Shown here one piece after another: positions 28,819 to 39,520 of a stretch of 64,000 bases of DNA. The DNA is from Crotophaga sulcirostris (taxonomy: Eukaryota; Chordata; Aves; Cuculiformes; Crotophagidae): contig VYZB01000211.1 in the NCBI GenBank assembly GCA_013397455.1, forward strand, positions 779,757 to 843,756. The letters run 5' to 3'. The notes under the pieces are model-generated. The model saw only the letters and a list, made by a program, of their open reading frames with translations, did not search any database and was not told the origin of the DNA. Made by a program: the position numbers and the translations under genes. Within the stretch, counting starts at the first letter, position 1. Every line of letters begins with the position of its first letter.

Positions 28819-29006
28819 AAGTTTATATCCCTTAGAAAGGTAGATCTAAATAGCTGTAAATCTGACGAAGAAGTTAATTATGAGGGGAAAGGGCCAAAAA
28901 GTGAGGAGGAGAAGAAGAAATATCATTGGTCTGACAACGATGGCTGCCAGAAACAGCTTGCAAATCATGGAACTATGCGGGGCCGAAAAGTTGACTCTAA
29001 ATTATG
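28819..29006 (+). other. Exon-shaped open stretch, unidentified
   Basis: The stretch is preceded by a plausible 3' splice site (TATTTTCATTCAG ending at 28818) and followed by a plausible 5' splice site (ATG then GTGAGA at 29007). One frame is open from 28819 to a stop at 29008-29010 and encodes a strongly charged peptide (for example SDEEVNYEGKGPKSEEEKKK in its middle). I do not recognise the protein. A 63-codon open frame is well within chance for this base composition, and the purine-rich patch at 28885-28920 inflates E and K content. It is recorded because splice sites and frame coincide, and it lies about 3.2 kb upstream of another acidic stretch on the same strand. Confidence 0.12.
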
Positions 29007-29010
29007 GTGA

Positions 29011-31613
29011 GACTGGGTCTCTAAATCACTGGGGAGCAAAATGATTTCAGTAGACCTTTAATTTTCAGTTATTGAAAGTCAACATTGTGGCAAGTAGCTG
29101 CAATGTTTTACAGCAGACCATCATGAAAGTATTTTATTTTTCATTTCCCAAAAATGTATGAAATTTTCAAACACAGGTGAAAATCAATCATCTCACCAAC
29201 CATATGAAAAGCAGCTCCCTTCCCAAGTGGTGTATGGATTCATGGGATAATGAAGGAGATGCACAAAGTCATCTGCTCAAAATATCTTGCACTTGGATTG
29301 TATTGCCTTCATCCGGGCACTCCCATGTGCTGGACCAGTCATCAGACTGGGTTACTTTAGTAAAGCCAGCAGCAGCAAGATAAAAAAGGCATATTCATTA
29401 AAACAAGCAGCCTGTTTCATGCCCTAGCTCCCCCCCCTACCCTAATGTCACTTTCTGAACGCTGGGTCTCCTTCTTGATCAGGTAACTGGGAACTTTCAC
29501 ACCAAAATAACCAGTAGCCACTGATTAAGTTTTTGCAATGCCACACAGGACAAAATTCCTTCTGCTTTACACCTTCTATCTCAGGACATACAGAATCCCA
29601 TCTAGAACTAAGTCTCTAGTTCCTTAAACAGTAATAAATACTAAGCACAAGGGTGAGAATAAAGCTCTACTTTTTCTGAGACATTTGGCAAATATGTCAG
29701 GTCTGTGAGTATTTGCTGTTTGAAGACCAAAATCCTTCCCTGACGATAGACCCCTACCTTTTTCAATATTTCCCTTGCATACAAAACCAGAAAAAAAGCT
29801 GAACACAGTACTATGCACCTCAAAGATTCAGCTTTGCTCCGAACATTGTGGATATCTCTCTACTAGTGAATAAAATAGGACCAACACAAAACCTCAAATT
29901 TTTGCCATGATTTTCCATACTGTTTGTTACCACATAACCTGTCTCCTTCCAGACTCCAACAAAGACTGATCTGAAGGATAACACACAGGAATACCATTTA
30001 CAAGGAAGCATTTCCAGTACTACTTTGGATATACTTCCCCTTTCTTAGAGGCAGAGAAGAAAGAAAATGCCAAATAATTTTAGCCTTTTGGGATATTTTA
30101 AATATTGTTCGCATTAAAGTCGGAATTAGGTGCTGAAAGTTGCATGGTTTAGTCATGTTAACCTGCTAAAGCATCCCTGGTTTGCTCTAGAACAACCTCT
30201 CAAGTAAAGCTGAAAGCTAAGCCGTTGTTTGCATAGTCCTCAACCAGATTGCTTGACTAGATTAGCATGACAATGCCAATGATGCATTTTGGAGTCAGGT
30301 GTACTGTATGGATTGGGAAAAAAGCGACCCTCAGATGCTTTTGATCAACTTTAGTGTAAAAACAATAAGAGATTATACTCAGTTTTCACTTGCAACTAGA
30401 GCTATGCAAATTATTTTGGCTCAATTGGTTCAGGCTCCAACTTTTTATTCTCTTAATTTTCTGTCTTTTAATTTCTTTTGTTTTAAAACATTTTTTGTTA
30501 ATAAAACCAAATTGTTATTCCAGAGATTTGAAGCATAAAAATGAGAGATAATAAAAATAATAAAACTTGTTTTTTAACTTTTTATTACTGAAGATGACAC
30601 AGAAAACCCAAAAGGTCTGCTGGTAATTCTCAGGCACTGTCAATGCCATGATCATGATTTCTTTACATTACTACTCTCAGTTACACTATCTTTAAATTTA
30701 TTCATACTTATATATAACCCATGAAAAATCAGACAATATAGATTTTTTAGATAGTGAAATAGAGAGGGAAAAATTAAACATCTCTTTTCCAGAAGAGCAA
30801 GTCTATGTGCAAAAACACAAGAGAGGCTGGCAGAAATCTGCTTAAAAACCTGGTATCTGAACACAGAAATGGCTGTTCTTCAAAATGTCTATTGGAACCT
30901 CAAGTCAGGAGAAGTCAGTTTCACAATCTGTAGTAAATGTTTATCCTAGCAACCAAATCAGGATGGTAATACACATTAAAGAGTACAAGATAATCTTTTG
31001 TCCTCTTTTAACTCAAACTATAGAGAACTAAAGCTCTTTAATTTTTATGTTTGGGCTTTTTGGTTGTTGGGGGAGGGTTTACGAAAACCCAAGAAAATGC
31101 ACAAAAAGAGTGCAGTGAACAAAAAGAAGACGAAAAATAACTAAGATCCCCAAAATAAAAATAATACAGCAATGCTCGCAAAACTTTTTGCAATCTACTA
31201 ATTTCCCTCCATTAACTGAAACTTCACAGTGCTTTAATTCCCCACCTACTTTACATAGGATATGAAGAGGTAAGTCCTTAACTAGATCATGTTCTTGCAG
31301 ACTCTAAATTCCTCCACCAGATGTAAGGACTATTCAAAGAGGAAAACCCTAATGCAGAATGAAATTATTCTGGATTCAGTTCAAGGGAATGAGCCAAGCA
31401 CGATTAGCAACATAAGGCTGCACCTACAGAATATCTAGGACAAACGGAATTAGAAATATTAAGTCACGAAGACACAATGTGTACAAGAAAATACAAGTAC
31501 AGTGATTTTAGGGAGACTGACATTGATGAGAATTAAATACTACAGAACATATTGATTCAAATTTCATAACAGTGTTACAGTTATATGTAATAACATTCCA
31601 TAGGGTAAAACTA
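29011..31613. other. Non-coding stretch, nothing recognised
   Basis: No repeat family or gene is identifiable. The open frames (60-79 codons) show no motifs. Two of them (29624-29818 and 29641-29823, minus) are the same DNA read in two frames. Confidence 0.65.
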
Positions 31614-31694
31614 CTTCCCTATAGCATGAGGGTTGGAAGTAGATGATCTTTAAGGTCCCTTCCAACCCAAAACATTCTATGATTCTATGATTCC
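31614..31694 (+). mobile_element. CR1 LINE, extreme 3' tail only
   Basis: About 80 bp match the last part of a CR1 3' UTR: GGGTTGGAAGTAGATGATCT, then TTTAAGGTCCCTTCCAACCC, then ATTCTATGATTCTATGATTC with the terminal 8-bp repeat. Severe 5' truncation is typical of CR1 target-primed integration. Only about 5 bp separate it from the CR1 ORF2 fragment that follows, which cannot belong to the same linear element. Confidence 0.92.
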
Positions 31695-31699
31695 ATTTT

Positions 31700-31980
31700 A
31701 AATTTGGAAATGCCTATAAAAGCAACAAAAAACAGGAGAGGAGACTTAGTTACCAAATATACTGAAAAGGCAGAGGTTCTCAACATTTTCATCACATCTG
31801 TTTTTACTGGAATTGTTGGGCACCATTCACTGCGAACAAAAACCCAGACTAATATCACCATAGACCCGCTGTCAGTGAAGGAACGGTTGGTATACGTACT
31901 GCTACAGGACATTGACCCCTACAAATTGGTGAGACTTGACAATATCCACCCGAGGGTGTTAAGAGTTTACCAGTAAATGC
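31700..31980 (+). pseudogene. CR1 ORF2 internal fragment (endonuclease-RT linker to RT start)
   Basis: The plus frame 31704-31976 stays open and reads as CR1 ORF2 just upstream of and into the reverse transcriptase domain. GDLVTKYTEKAEVLN is the usual LVTKDxEKAEVLNAFF block, and DIDPYKLVRLDNIHPRVLR corresponds to the conserved DPxKSxGPDxIHPRVLR block. The KSMGPDG core is degraded to KLVRLDN here. Homology stops near 31980, so the catalytic core and 3' UTR are missing. Having neither end means it was cut by deletion or rearrangement after insertion. It encodes no functional protein. Confidence 0.88.
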
Positions 31981-32231
31981 TGTAACGTATGAAATGATAG
32001 TCTTCATACAGAAGCTACTAGAATCCTCGCTTTTGTATATCTTCCTCCATTTTCTACAAAATGATGCTATATAAACGTATTTCTATGAAGCAAACCTATT
32101 AAAAATTGTTTTACCTATTGAATGAAAATATTTCTAACATTAAATGTTTAAATAGTCAGTGAAATTAAGTCCAATATTTATACTAAGATGTTTTTAAAGC
32201 TTCAAAGACAAACAATCATAATAAAAAATGT

Positions 32232-32704
32232 TCTTCTTTAATCTACAAAATAAGTACATTTGATTTTAATTATCTGGATAATGACCAAGCAAGTACATCA
32301 GGCACATCCCTTCCAAGAGATAATGAAAGGCACAGAGGAGCAAACAATATCCCTGAGAACAGACCAACACATTCTGACTCTAAAGATGACTCTAGTAATG
32401 AAAATCTGTCTTTTGCAAATGACTCATCTTCTGAGGGCTGCACTGAAGATGTTGAAAATCAGGATGATGCATGTGAAAATAAAATTATCAATATGAAGAT
32501 GAGGAACAGCAGTCTATCACTGAAGAGCTGTTTGATAATAATGAAATTGAGGAAACAGCTAGCGGTACAGAAACAAATGAAAGCAGAGGAAATGTCAATG
32601 ATTATACTGAATCAGTAACTATTTCTTTAAATGCAAGAGGAAGAGATAGCAGACAGGGAGGAAATACACTAGACAGTGATGTTCCTGACTCAGTAATTAA
32701 CTAA
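32232..32704 (+). pseudogene. Acidic Ser/Asp/Glu/Asn-rich coding-like remnant, frameshifted
   Basis: One frame is open from about 32232 to 32490 and reads as an acidic, serine-rich peptide (for example HSDSKDDSSNENLSFANDSS). Near 32485-32492 the acidic reading passes into a second frame that continues to a stop at 32702-32704 (for example EDEEQQSITEELFDNNEIEE, later RGRDSRQGG). Two consecutive frames with the same composition suggest one ancestral coding sequence broken by a small indel. The start is uncertain; there is no clear ATG. Composition and Ser-x-Glu/Asp sites recall secreted mineral-matrix phosphoproteins (SIBLING family) or an acidic disordered region of a nuclear protein; I cannot choose between them. 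It could also be chance in purine-rich DNA. Confidence 0.33.
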
Positions 32705-32726
32705 AAGGACTAAAAATGTTAGATTA

Positions 32727-32758
32727 GAAAGAAAAAGAAGAAAAAAAAAGAAGAAATT
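32727..32758 (+). repeat. A/G-only purine tract
   Basis: About 32 bases of almost only A and G (AAAGAAAAAGAAGAAAAAAA...) begin 23 bp after the stop of the acidic stretch. In one frame this would encode a Lys/Arg-rich run. It could be simple low complexity, the basic tract of the same decayed protein, or a decayed poly(A). Confidence 0.75.
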
Positions 32759-32866
32759 ATCTTCGCTGACAAATTAAGAATGTAGTACGTCGCATTCAAA
32801 TCTAAGCAGCAATTTAGTGGCATTATTACTATACCCAGATCCTGAGAGGGGTTCAAAAGGATGAAT

Positions 32867-32918
32867 CAATGGGAAGTGTGGGTGCTTAGGCCCCCTTGGG
32901 ATCTGGCTCTTCCTCCTC
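32867..32918 (+). repeat. Possible ancient amniote interspersed repeat fragment
   Basis: TCAATGGGAAGTGTGGGTGC followed by TTAGGCCCCCTTGGGATCTG resembles a motif I associate with old repeats in turtles and crocodilians (AATGGGAGTTAGG ... GAGGATCTGGGCC). The match is short and degenerate, and I cannot name the family with certainty. Confidence 0.25.
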
Positions 32919-32980
32919 CCTGAAATTAAGACTCATAGTGACTTTACAAGAACATAGTTGTCTGTTTATTTTAATCTTCG

Positions 32981-33078
32981 AATTAGCTGATGATACCAGC
33001 AGCAGTACCGATGATAATGTACCTGATGTAACACCACTGCAGGAAACTAACGATCGTAATGAATTCACTTGTTGCTGA
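32981..33078 (+). other. Short acidic open stretch, possible companion of the 32.2-32.7 kb remnant
   Basis: A plus-strand frame reads ELADDTSSSTDDNVPDVTPL and ends at a TGA at 33076-33078. It lies about 280 bp downstream of the larger acidic remnant and has the same Ser/Thr/Asp bias. A pyrimidine-rich run ending in AG (32961-32986) precedes it and a GT with donor-like context (GAGGTACAAG) follows. Alone it is too short to call; the shared composition and strand are the only reasons to record it. Confidence 0.18.
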
Positions 33079-33109
33079 GGTACAAGGATGCAAGCACATA
33101 CATGTCTTT

Positions 33110-33144
33110 AAAAAGAAAAAAAAACCCCACAAACAAACAAAACC
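33110..33144 (+). repeat. A-rich run grading into CA-rich simple sequence
   Basis: AAAAAGAAAAAAAAACCCCA is followed by CAAACAAACAAAACC. It could be a decayed poly(A) tail, which would fit a retroposed origin for the acidic sequence just upstream. Similar A/C-rich patches elsewhere in the window (near 6310, 16845 and 22130) argue that it may only be ordinary low-complexity sequence. Confidence 0.7.
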
Positions 33145-34662
33145 TAAAAGCAGATTATTTTTTAACCCAAACAAGTATTTCTATTATCAAAGTCTTCTGG
33201 GTGCATTTACTTGTGGTCCTTTTTTTTCCGCTCCTTAAATATATTTTTCATAAATAACCTTTAAAAAAATCAGCTGTTTGTTCCCTTCATTATCATACCT
33301 CCATAGAAATTTCAAGAGACACTCAGTTTCTACTAACTCTGTCTAATTATCATCATGTGATGGCTGATTAATCTCTTTCTTTCCTTTTTGTCTAAAGATA
33401 ATCAGTGGTTAAGCAGTATATAATACCAGTTCCTGAAGCAGGTAATGCTCTGTCAAACCTATTTTTAGAAGTTTGTAACTTGACCATAAATTATCACCTT
33501 CGACTGATTTTATCTAGCATTATTATTTACAATATTCTGTTGAATTTTAAGAACCAAATTAACAGAAAAATGTTACTGAACTTTTGATCCAATGTGCCCT
33601 TCATAATCTCATAGTAAATGTTGCATTTTCAGTCTAGGTTTGATCACAGTGTTGTAGTGGTGAGCCATATTTTAACTTTTAGACAACAAGATAAAATAAA
33701 AAATGAAGCATTCACAAAACACACAAATATAATACATTGAGAAATTCATATTGAATATTGCAGAAGCCACATCAAAATAAAACCACATTAAAACAAAATA
33801 ATTTTGAATGCAATTTAAAAAAATCATGGAATAAAAGTGGTTTAGAACTGTTAGAATGTAAAGTGGCAAATGTAGTCACCAACTCAAGATGTAACATATG
33901 CATAGGACACTATGTTAATGACTACTTAAGGACATGCTTTGAAAATGTGTAGAACAAAGAGAATATCTTCCTACTGTAAAGCAAGAATTTTATCTCTAGT
34001 TGGAAAGAGGCAGAGCAGCACTGCTTTTTGAGCCTTAGACTTTAAATTGTTATAGATACGAAAGTCAGGTATGTGTCTTAGCATAAGTAGGTATTGAACT
34101 AACAGTAAAGAGGGTCAAGAAAAGCCAAGGTGCTGAAATTGCAGTTGAGGATGTGCCCAACAATGACTGAAGCAGCAAACATCTAGGGGTATGGAACCAA
34201 CTTAGAAGGTAAGTCTGTGGACCTAACCAAAAAGTGGAGATGATCAAAGTTTATATTTGCAGGTGTGAACAACGTCACTGGACATAGATGAAATGTGAGT
34301 GGAGGAATGAAGAGTCACACAGCAGCTGCAAATGTGGCATTCAACAGGTTTATATATGGAAAAGGGAGATGGATATTTGCTGGAAGAGGTGTACAGGTAG
34401 TTGATTTCAGAAACTGTTACTTTTCTCCAGTAGGATGAGGATCGTTGAAAATAATGGAAATAACTACTAGACGTCACATAGAGATTTCAAGAAAATGTTG
34501 AGAATCTAAGGAGGATGACAAATCTGCTAGGCCAGGATCAACAATCCTACAAACTGGGAATGTGAACAGGTCTTAAGATAAGACAGAGAAGAGATAAGAG
34601 ACATTGTCAGAAGAAAAAGAGAAAAACTGAAAAAATAGCGAGATCATGACTGGTGCTTTTAA

Positions 34663-34676
34663 TTTTTTTTTTTTTT
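34663..34676. repeat. 14-base poly(T) run
   Basis: This is a pure run of 14 T. On the minus strand it would be a poly(A), but the adjacent sequence (to the left in window coordinates) does not resemble a known retroposed transcript, so I treat it as a simple homopolymer. Confidence 0.85.
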
Positions 34677-37600
34677 GGACTACTATAAAAACAGATAGGT
34701 CTGGTATTAAAAGTCCAAGAAGAAAACATCAAGCTTATGATGAAAGAAACTGACTGCTTTGGTTCTTTACCCCTCCCCAAGTAATGAGGAGATTTATAAG
34801 GTAATTATCTACTTCTTCACTCTGTTGTCTGAAGATCCAAGAGAGGAAAAAAAATACATGACAAATTACTTACTCCCTTTGTCTTAAAAATATCAAGAGG
34901 AAAAAAGATTCAGGAAGAAACTCTCGATGAAAATTTTCAAAACCTGTATGCATCACATGAGAATGCAAAAATAACTTTCAGTGTTTCCGGAGAAGCAAAG
35001 AATTAGAGGAAAAAAGAGAAAGAAACTTGTACACTCATATATAGCAAAAACAATAACTGATGCTACCTAGTGACTGTGTTGTGAAGCATATTGCATTTCA
35101 GAGTATTATCTATATTGTAATTCAGGTCAAAGAACATATTTAAGGTATCTTCTATGATTCTTGGCCAAACTTAGATGAATAAAGAATGAGCTGAGTAGTT
35201 TTTGATACTACAGATGTGTAAAAATCAAAGGAAAAGAGCTTCCATTCACTCCTTTGAGCTTTCAGAATGCCTCTAGGTCTTTCCATTAGAAGACAGAAGT
35301 CCCTTAGAAGGATCAGAAAACCATATTCCATTGGGAGCAATTTGATATCTGTAATACAGTTGCTCTTTTTTAAAAAAGCCCTCAATTTTACTGATGAACA
35401 AATTTAATGTAAAAATGCTTGAGATAAAAAAGAGCATTTTAGATCTCTTAGCTTTGCAAAGTCAAGTGCATACAAGAAGTATATTTTAGGTGAAATGATG
35501 AAAATTATCTTATGTTACCAAATCATCTTGGCTATGTAACCAAGCACTCCAAGGGCTTGCCTACTACAGTGGTAAGAAAGAATACAAGAATTGCCAATGC
35601 TACTCCACAATTTTACAGCATACTTGCAGTAAGAATATTTAGGACACCACTGAACAATGCGATTTAAAATCAGTTCTCTTTCACACATGGAAGATTCGTG
35701 CAACAATTGCACAGCAAGCCACACTTAGCATGGGTTTAAGCATAAACAAAATATTTACCAGGAAAGAGGCATCAGTTCATCAGTATTAATGCATCTATCT
35801 GCTTTCCACTAAAGCCAGATGCCTACAGTTGTGGGCAGCAGACGATGGGTTCAAGGGGATCTGCTGAGCACCTGCTCCAAAACCACCATGCCCAACAGGC
35901 CACAGAACAGTTCTCTTCCTCATGTCATAAAGTGTAAACCTCTATCTAGTGCAATCACAGATATAACGTGTCTGAGAAAAAGGATGAGATCCATCAGAGT
36001 TCTAGGCATCTACAAGCAGCAGGGACATAGCCAGTGTAACTGCCTATATGATCCTAGAAAATTGGTCATGAAGCTTGCTACGGAAAGGTACAAAATAACT
36101 CATTTCTCCCTGAGATAAAAAAAAAAAATTGATTGTTCCAGTGGTTTAGCCCTAAATATTTTAAAAAGGTACACAGTCCAAGTATAAAATATATTTTAAA
36201 GACCTTGTAAGAACAAGCACATTCTGCTTCATAGCTATGGTAGAATTTTAGAATGCATTACAAATTTAGATTTTGAAGTTTAACCTTTTAAAAAGTCTCC
36301 TTGTAGTAAGACTCTTATTATTTAACACCTGCTTTGCAGGTACCCAAAAAGATGACAGTCTTCAGGTAAAGGACAGAAAACCCTGTTGAGGTTCCTCAGT
36401 GGATATGTAACACTATTACTGTTATACTATCTTGCTATCGTCTTGCCTTTACCGCCTTTCCTCCACAGCAGTGGGATAGATTTTTCTGTTCTGAGATGTA
36501 AGGAGCAACTTTCTGTGACTACTTTTCTGAGAAGAACAAATTCAATGTTACAGCTTTGCCTCTCCAGGTTTGATACTGTTAGAGGGATTTATCTCAGCTA
36601 GTTTCATCTATCTAAAAATTAATTTTCTTACCTGAGGTGGCTATCCAGTGTCTTCTCATTAACTATAAGGAGGAGAAGCACCTTCAGAAGGCAGGTAACT
36701 CTAAAATGTGTGCATAAGACATGCAGGGAAGGGGCACTGTTGAAGGAAATCTTTATAAGGACAAAATTTTTGGCCATCTGCTGAGTAGTACTGGATGTCA
36801 GGTTCTTGCAAGTCATTTCCAAATTTGAAGAGGGTGAGGGAGAGATTGATCTAGTCTCTCTGTCTTATGTGTGACTTGTTTTACTGCCACACATACATGC
36901 ACATGTGTAGATAGAAACCCAGAAGGCAGCTAGTTGCACTCAGCAAATACAAGACTGTGAATGGCTTTGGCCATAATTTTTCAGCAAATACATTACTGGG
37001 GGGAGACCAGAAGAATTACTGTAACTGAATTTAATTGGAATTAACACGTGACTCTAGAACACCTATGAAACACTGTGCAGCCCCCTGAATGTCAATGAGA
37101 CACCATTTACCATGAGGAGCCACCTTCCTCTTCCCCTAACAAAGCTAAAGCTGCACTGCCTCTCCTCTCATGGTCTGAGACCACTGGCTATTTTTAGTGT
37201 TGTTAGAAAAACAAATCTTGACAAATATAGATAACTTTAGCATTCCCAGCTCCAGCACTGAGTGTTGGATTGGCAGCAGAAAGCACAGGTGGTTGCTGTT
37301 CTGGGATGGGCGCGGATAAAGAACCGCTGTATACATCTTGCTCTTCCCTCCAGATTTATTTTTCTTTTCTTTTCCCAAAGTTCCCATTTGAAGCTTGGCA
37401 TGAAATGACTGAGAAGCTGAGAAAGCCTTAGTGCAGCTCCCTAATTTAACTGCTGTCGTCAAGCCCACTGAAGTAGGATAGGAAGGGAAACAGGAATTTC
37501 CCCTTCGCCTTGCTTTAATGATCCTGCCACAACAGCACTTCAAAGAGAAGCTGTTCCTTCCCCTATCAGGCCAGCTTCCACCCTCAGCAACTCTACAGAG

Positions 37601-38460
37601 CAGCTGGGCTCATTAAAACCCTAACAGCCCAGGAAACAGTGTAAAGAACCAAATGAAGTTAAGCACTTCATTTATTTATTTTGATGTAGGAATTAAACAA
37701 CATTGTCATAAATCTGGTAGCAAATCCTGGCCACATCAGAAAAAGAAGCCAGCAAATATTTCTGAGGGAAAACTGAAAGTCCCTTTAGTTCTCTAGATAA
37801 CAACAATTCTTCTTTGTCAAACCTCATCCCAAAATCTGCTTTACAACAGGCTGATTTAGATCAAGGCAAAACTACAAAGAGGAAAATCCCCGTGGAGAAA
37901 AGCCCAGATCCTTTTAAAAACAATTGGGTTCCAAAGTTGGACAATCTGCTAACAAAAGGATTCTACCTCTTTAAAAAGGAGTTTTAACTCATCCGTCTCT
38001 AATTATTCATGTAAATTAAATTCTACAAGTGAAGAAAAATTCATAAAAGTCGTACTTATTCATCTCAGAGGGAGATCTGGCATATGAATAGTGCCCATAA
38101 CCTCAGAAGGTGAAATGTAGAAAATATCACAGGCAACTCCCACCTCAAGTTAACTGAACCAAAAAAAGGGAGAATCCTGATGTGAAGGAGACTTGAAGGA
38201 GATCCTCCCTAATCGCTCCTTAATAGACTCACAGCCCTGACACAGGAAACAAAGCAGGAATTTTGTGGACACCTAATTTTTAATCACTCGCATTCACTGT
38301 CAAATTCAGTAAGAACTTGGAAGCACAATGAACTTTATAACACTGAAAAATAAGGCTTATTGCTAAGGGTATTCACAGGCTTCTATAATGTACTAAAGCA
38401 AAATCTCCAGTCATTACAATTCCATTGTACTTCCATAGTTATTTATTTGCCTCCAGTGAA

Positions 38461-38472
38461 GGGGGGGGGGGG
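38461..38472. repeat. 12-base poly(G) run
   Basis: Twelve consecutive G residues stand in otherwise AT-rich DNA. Long G runs are rare here (the next is 8 G at 52342-52349), can form intermolecular or parallel G-structures, and are prone to sequencing-length error. The exact length should not be trusted. Confidence 0.85.
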
Positions 38473-39433
38473 AAATCATTATCAGTTGTAATCAATATAT
38501 TTCATAAGCAATTTTTTCTGTAGCATTTAGCAATCCTAGATTTATAGTCCTAGCCTGCTCAAAATACTTATTATACTTTCAAAAGATGAAGCAGACTGAG
38601 CTTCTCTGGGAAAATAAAAGAAATTGTGAGAAAGACATGGAATTAATAGTTCTTACCACACCACCACACTCTCTATTAATGAAGATTGTGACAGAGTGAC
38701 ATCGCAACTTGGGAAAATGAAATTTAGGGTTCGTTTTTTTTTATTTTCATTTTTGCTCTCCTAGAAAGGAACAATAGAGTTTACAGACAGGGTAGTAGAA
38801 GGCAGCTAGAAGGTCTGTGGAATAAACCACATAATTTGACTCAAAAATGGTTAAAAGAATGAGGAAAACTACATTAAAGCTAATTAGGCAGGTGTTTATT
38901 CAGTGCCAGGACAGCAGACCCCTACATACCTCCTTTTCATTAAACCTTGCTGTCCAGAGACATGAAAGAACACCGCACTGGGGTTTTCTCTGACCAGAAA
39001 TCTACACTAACAGAAATGGTGCAACCCCTGGTGAGGTTTCCAGATCATGTATGGTTTGTTGTTTTATTCCACTAAGCCTTTCCAGTATAAATAGAGCTTA
39101 TGCTGACAAAAGAGTGCTTTGCTTAGTAAAACTTCTTAAGCCAGCTACTCAAACAGGAGCTCTACTAGTGAGACCAGGGTTTTGGGTTTTTTTCCCTTTG
39201 GTGCTGTCACTGCCTTTACACTTCACCTTCCATCAAAATGGAAATACTGTGGAAAGTGAAATCACATTCTGACCAGCACAAAATATAAGTCAAAGTTTCT
39301 AGTACAGCCCATATAGGAATACATACTTTTGTGCATGTGTATACCAGCACAACTTCATTCATTATCAATTGAAAATAAGTTGCCCTGATACAGAACTTTA
39401 TACTTATACTGCAATTTAGGTATGGATGCAGTC

Positions 39434-39520
39434 ATATATATATATGTGGTAAACATGTGTGTTTATATGCAAATGAATACAGTGTGTATATATATAGGCA
39501 CACATTTACCATATATGTGT
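39434..39520. repeat. TA/TG-rich imperfect inverted repeat (cruciform-prone)
   Basis: The left arm 39440-39461 (…TATATGTGGTAAACATGTGTG) pairs with the right arm 39499-39518 (CACACATTTACCATATATGT). The stem is about 20 bp with two G-T wobbles and a 2-nt bulge, enclosing a 37-nt loop. Flanking (TA)n runs at 39434-39445 and 39487-39496 add to the unwinding potential. Probably a microsatellite-derived structure. Confidence 0.65.

Noticed and set aside
34745..35010. Open plus-strand frame without ATG (contains EETLDENFQNLYASHE)
   Set aside because: Looked protein-like, but about 88 stop-free codons are expected repeatedly by chance in a 64-kb six-frame scan, and no consistent exon boundaries fit.
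37145..37543. 132-codon minus-strand open frame starting MKCCCGRIIKARRRG
   Set aside because: The Cys/Arg-rich start looked interesting, but no domain, repeat or conserved spacing follows, and the surrounding sequence gives no promoter or splice support.
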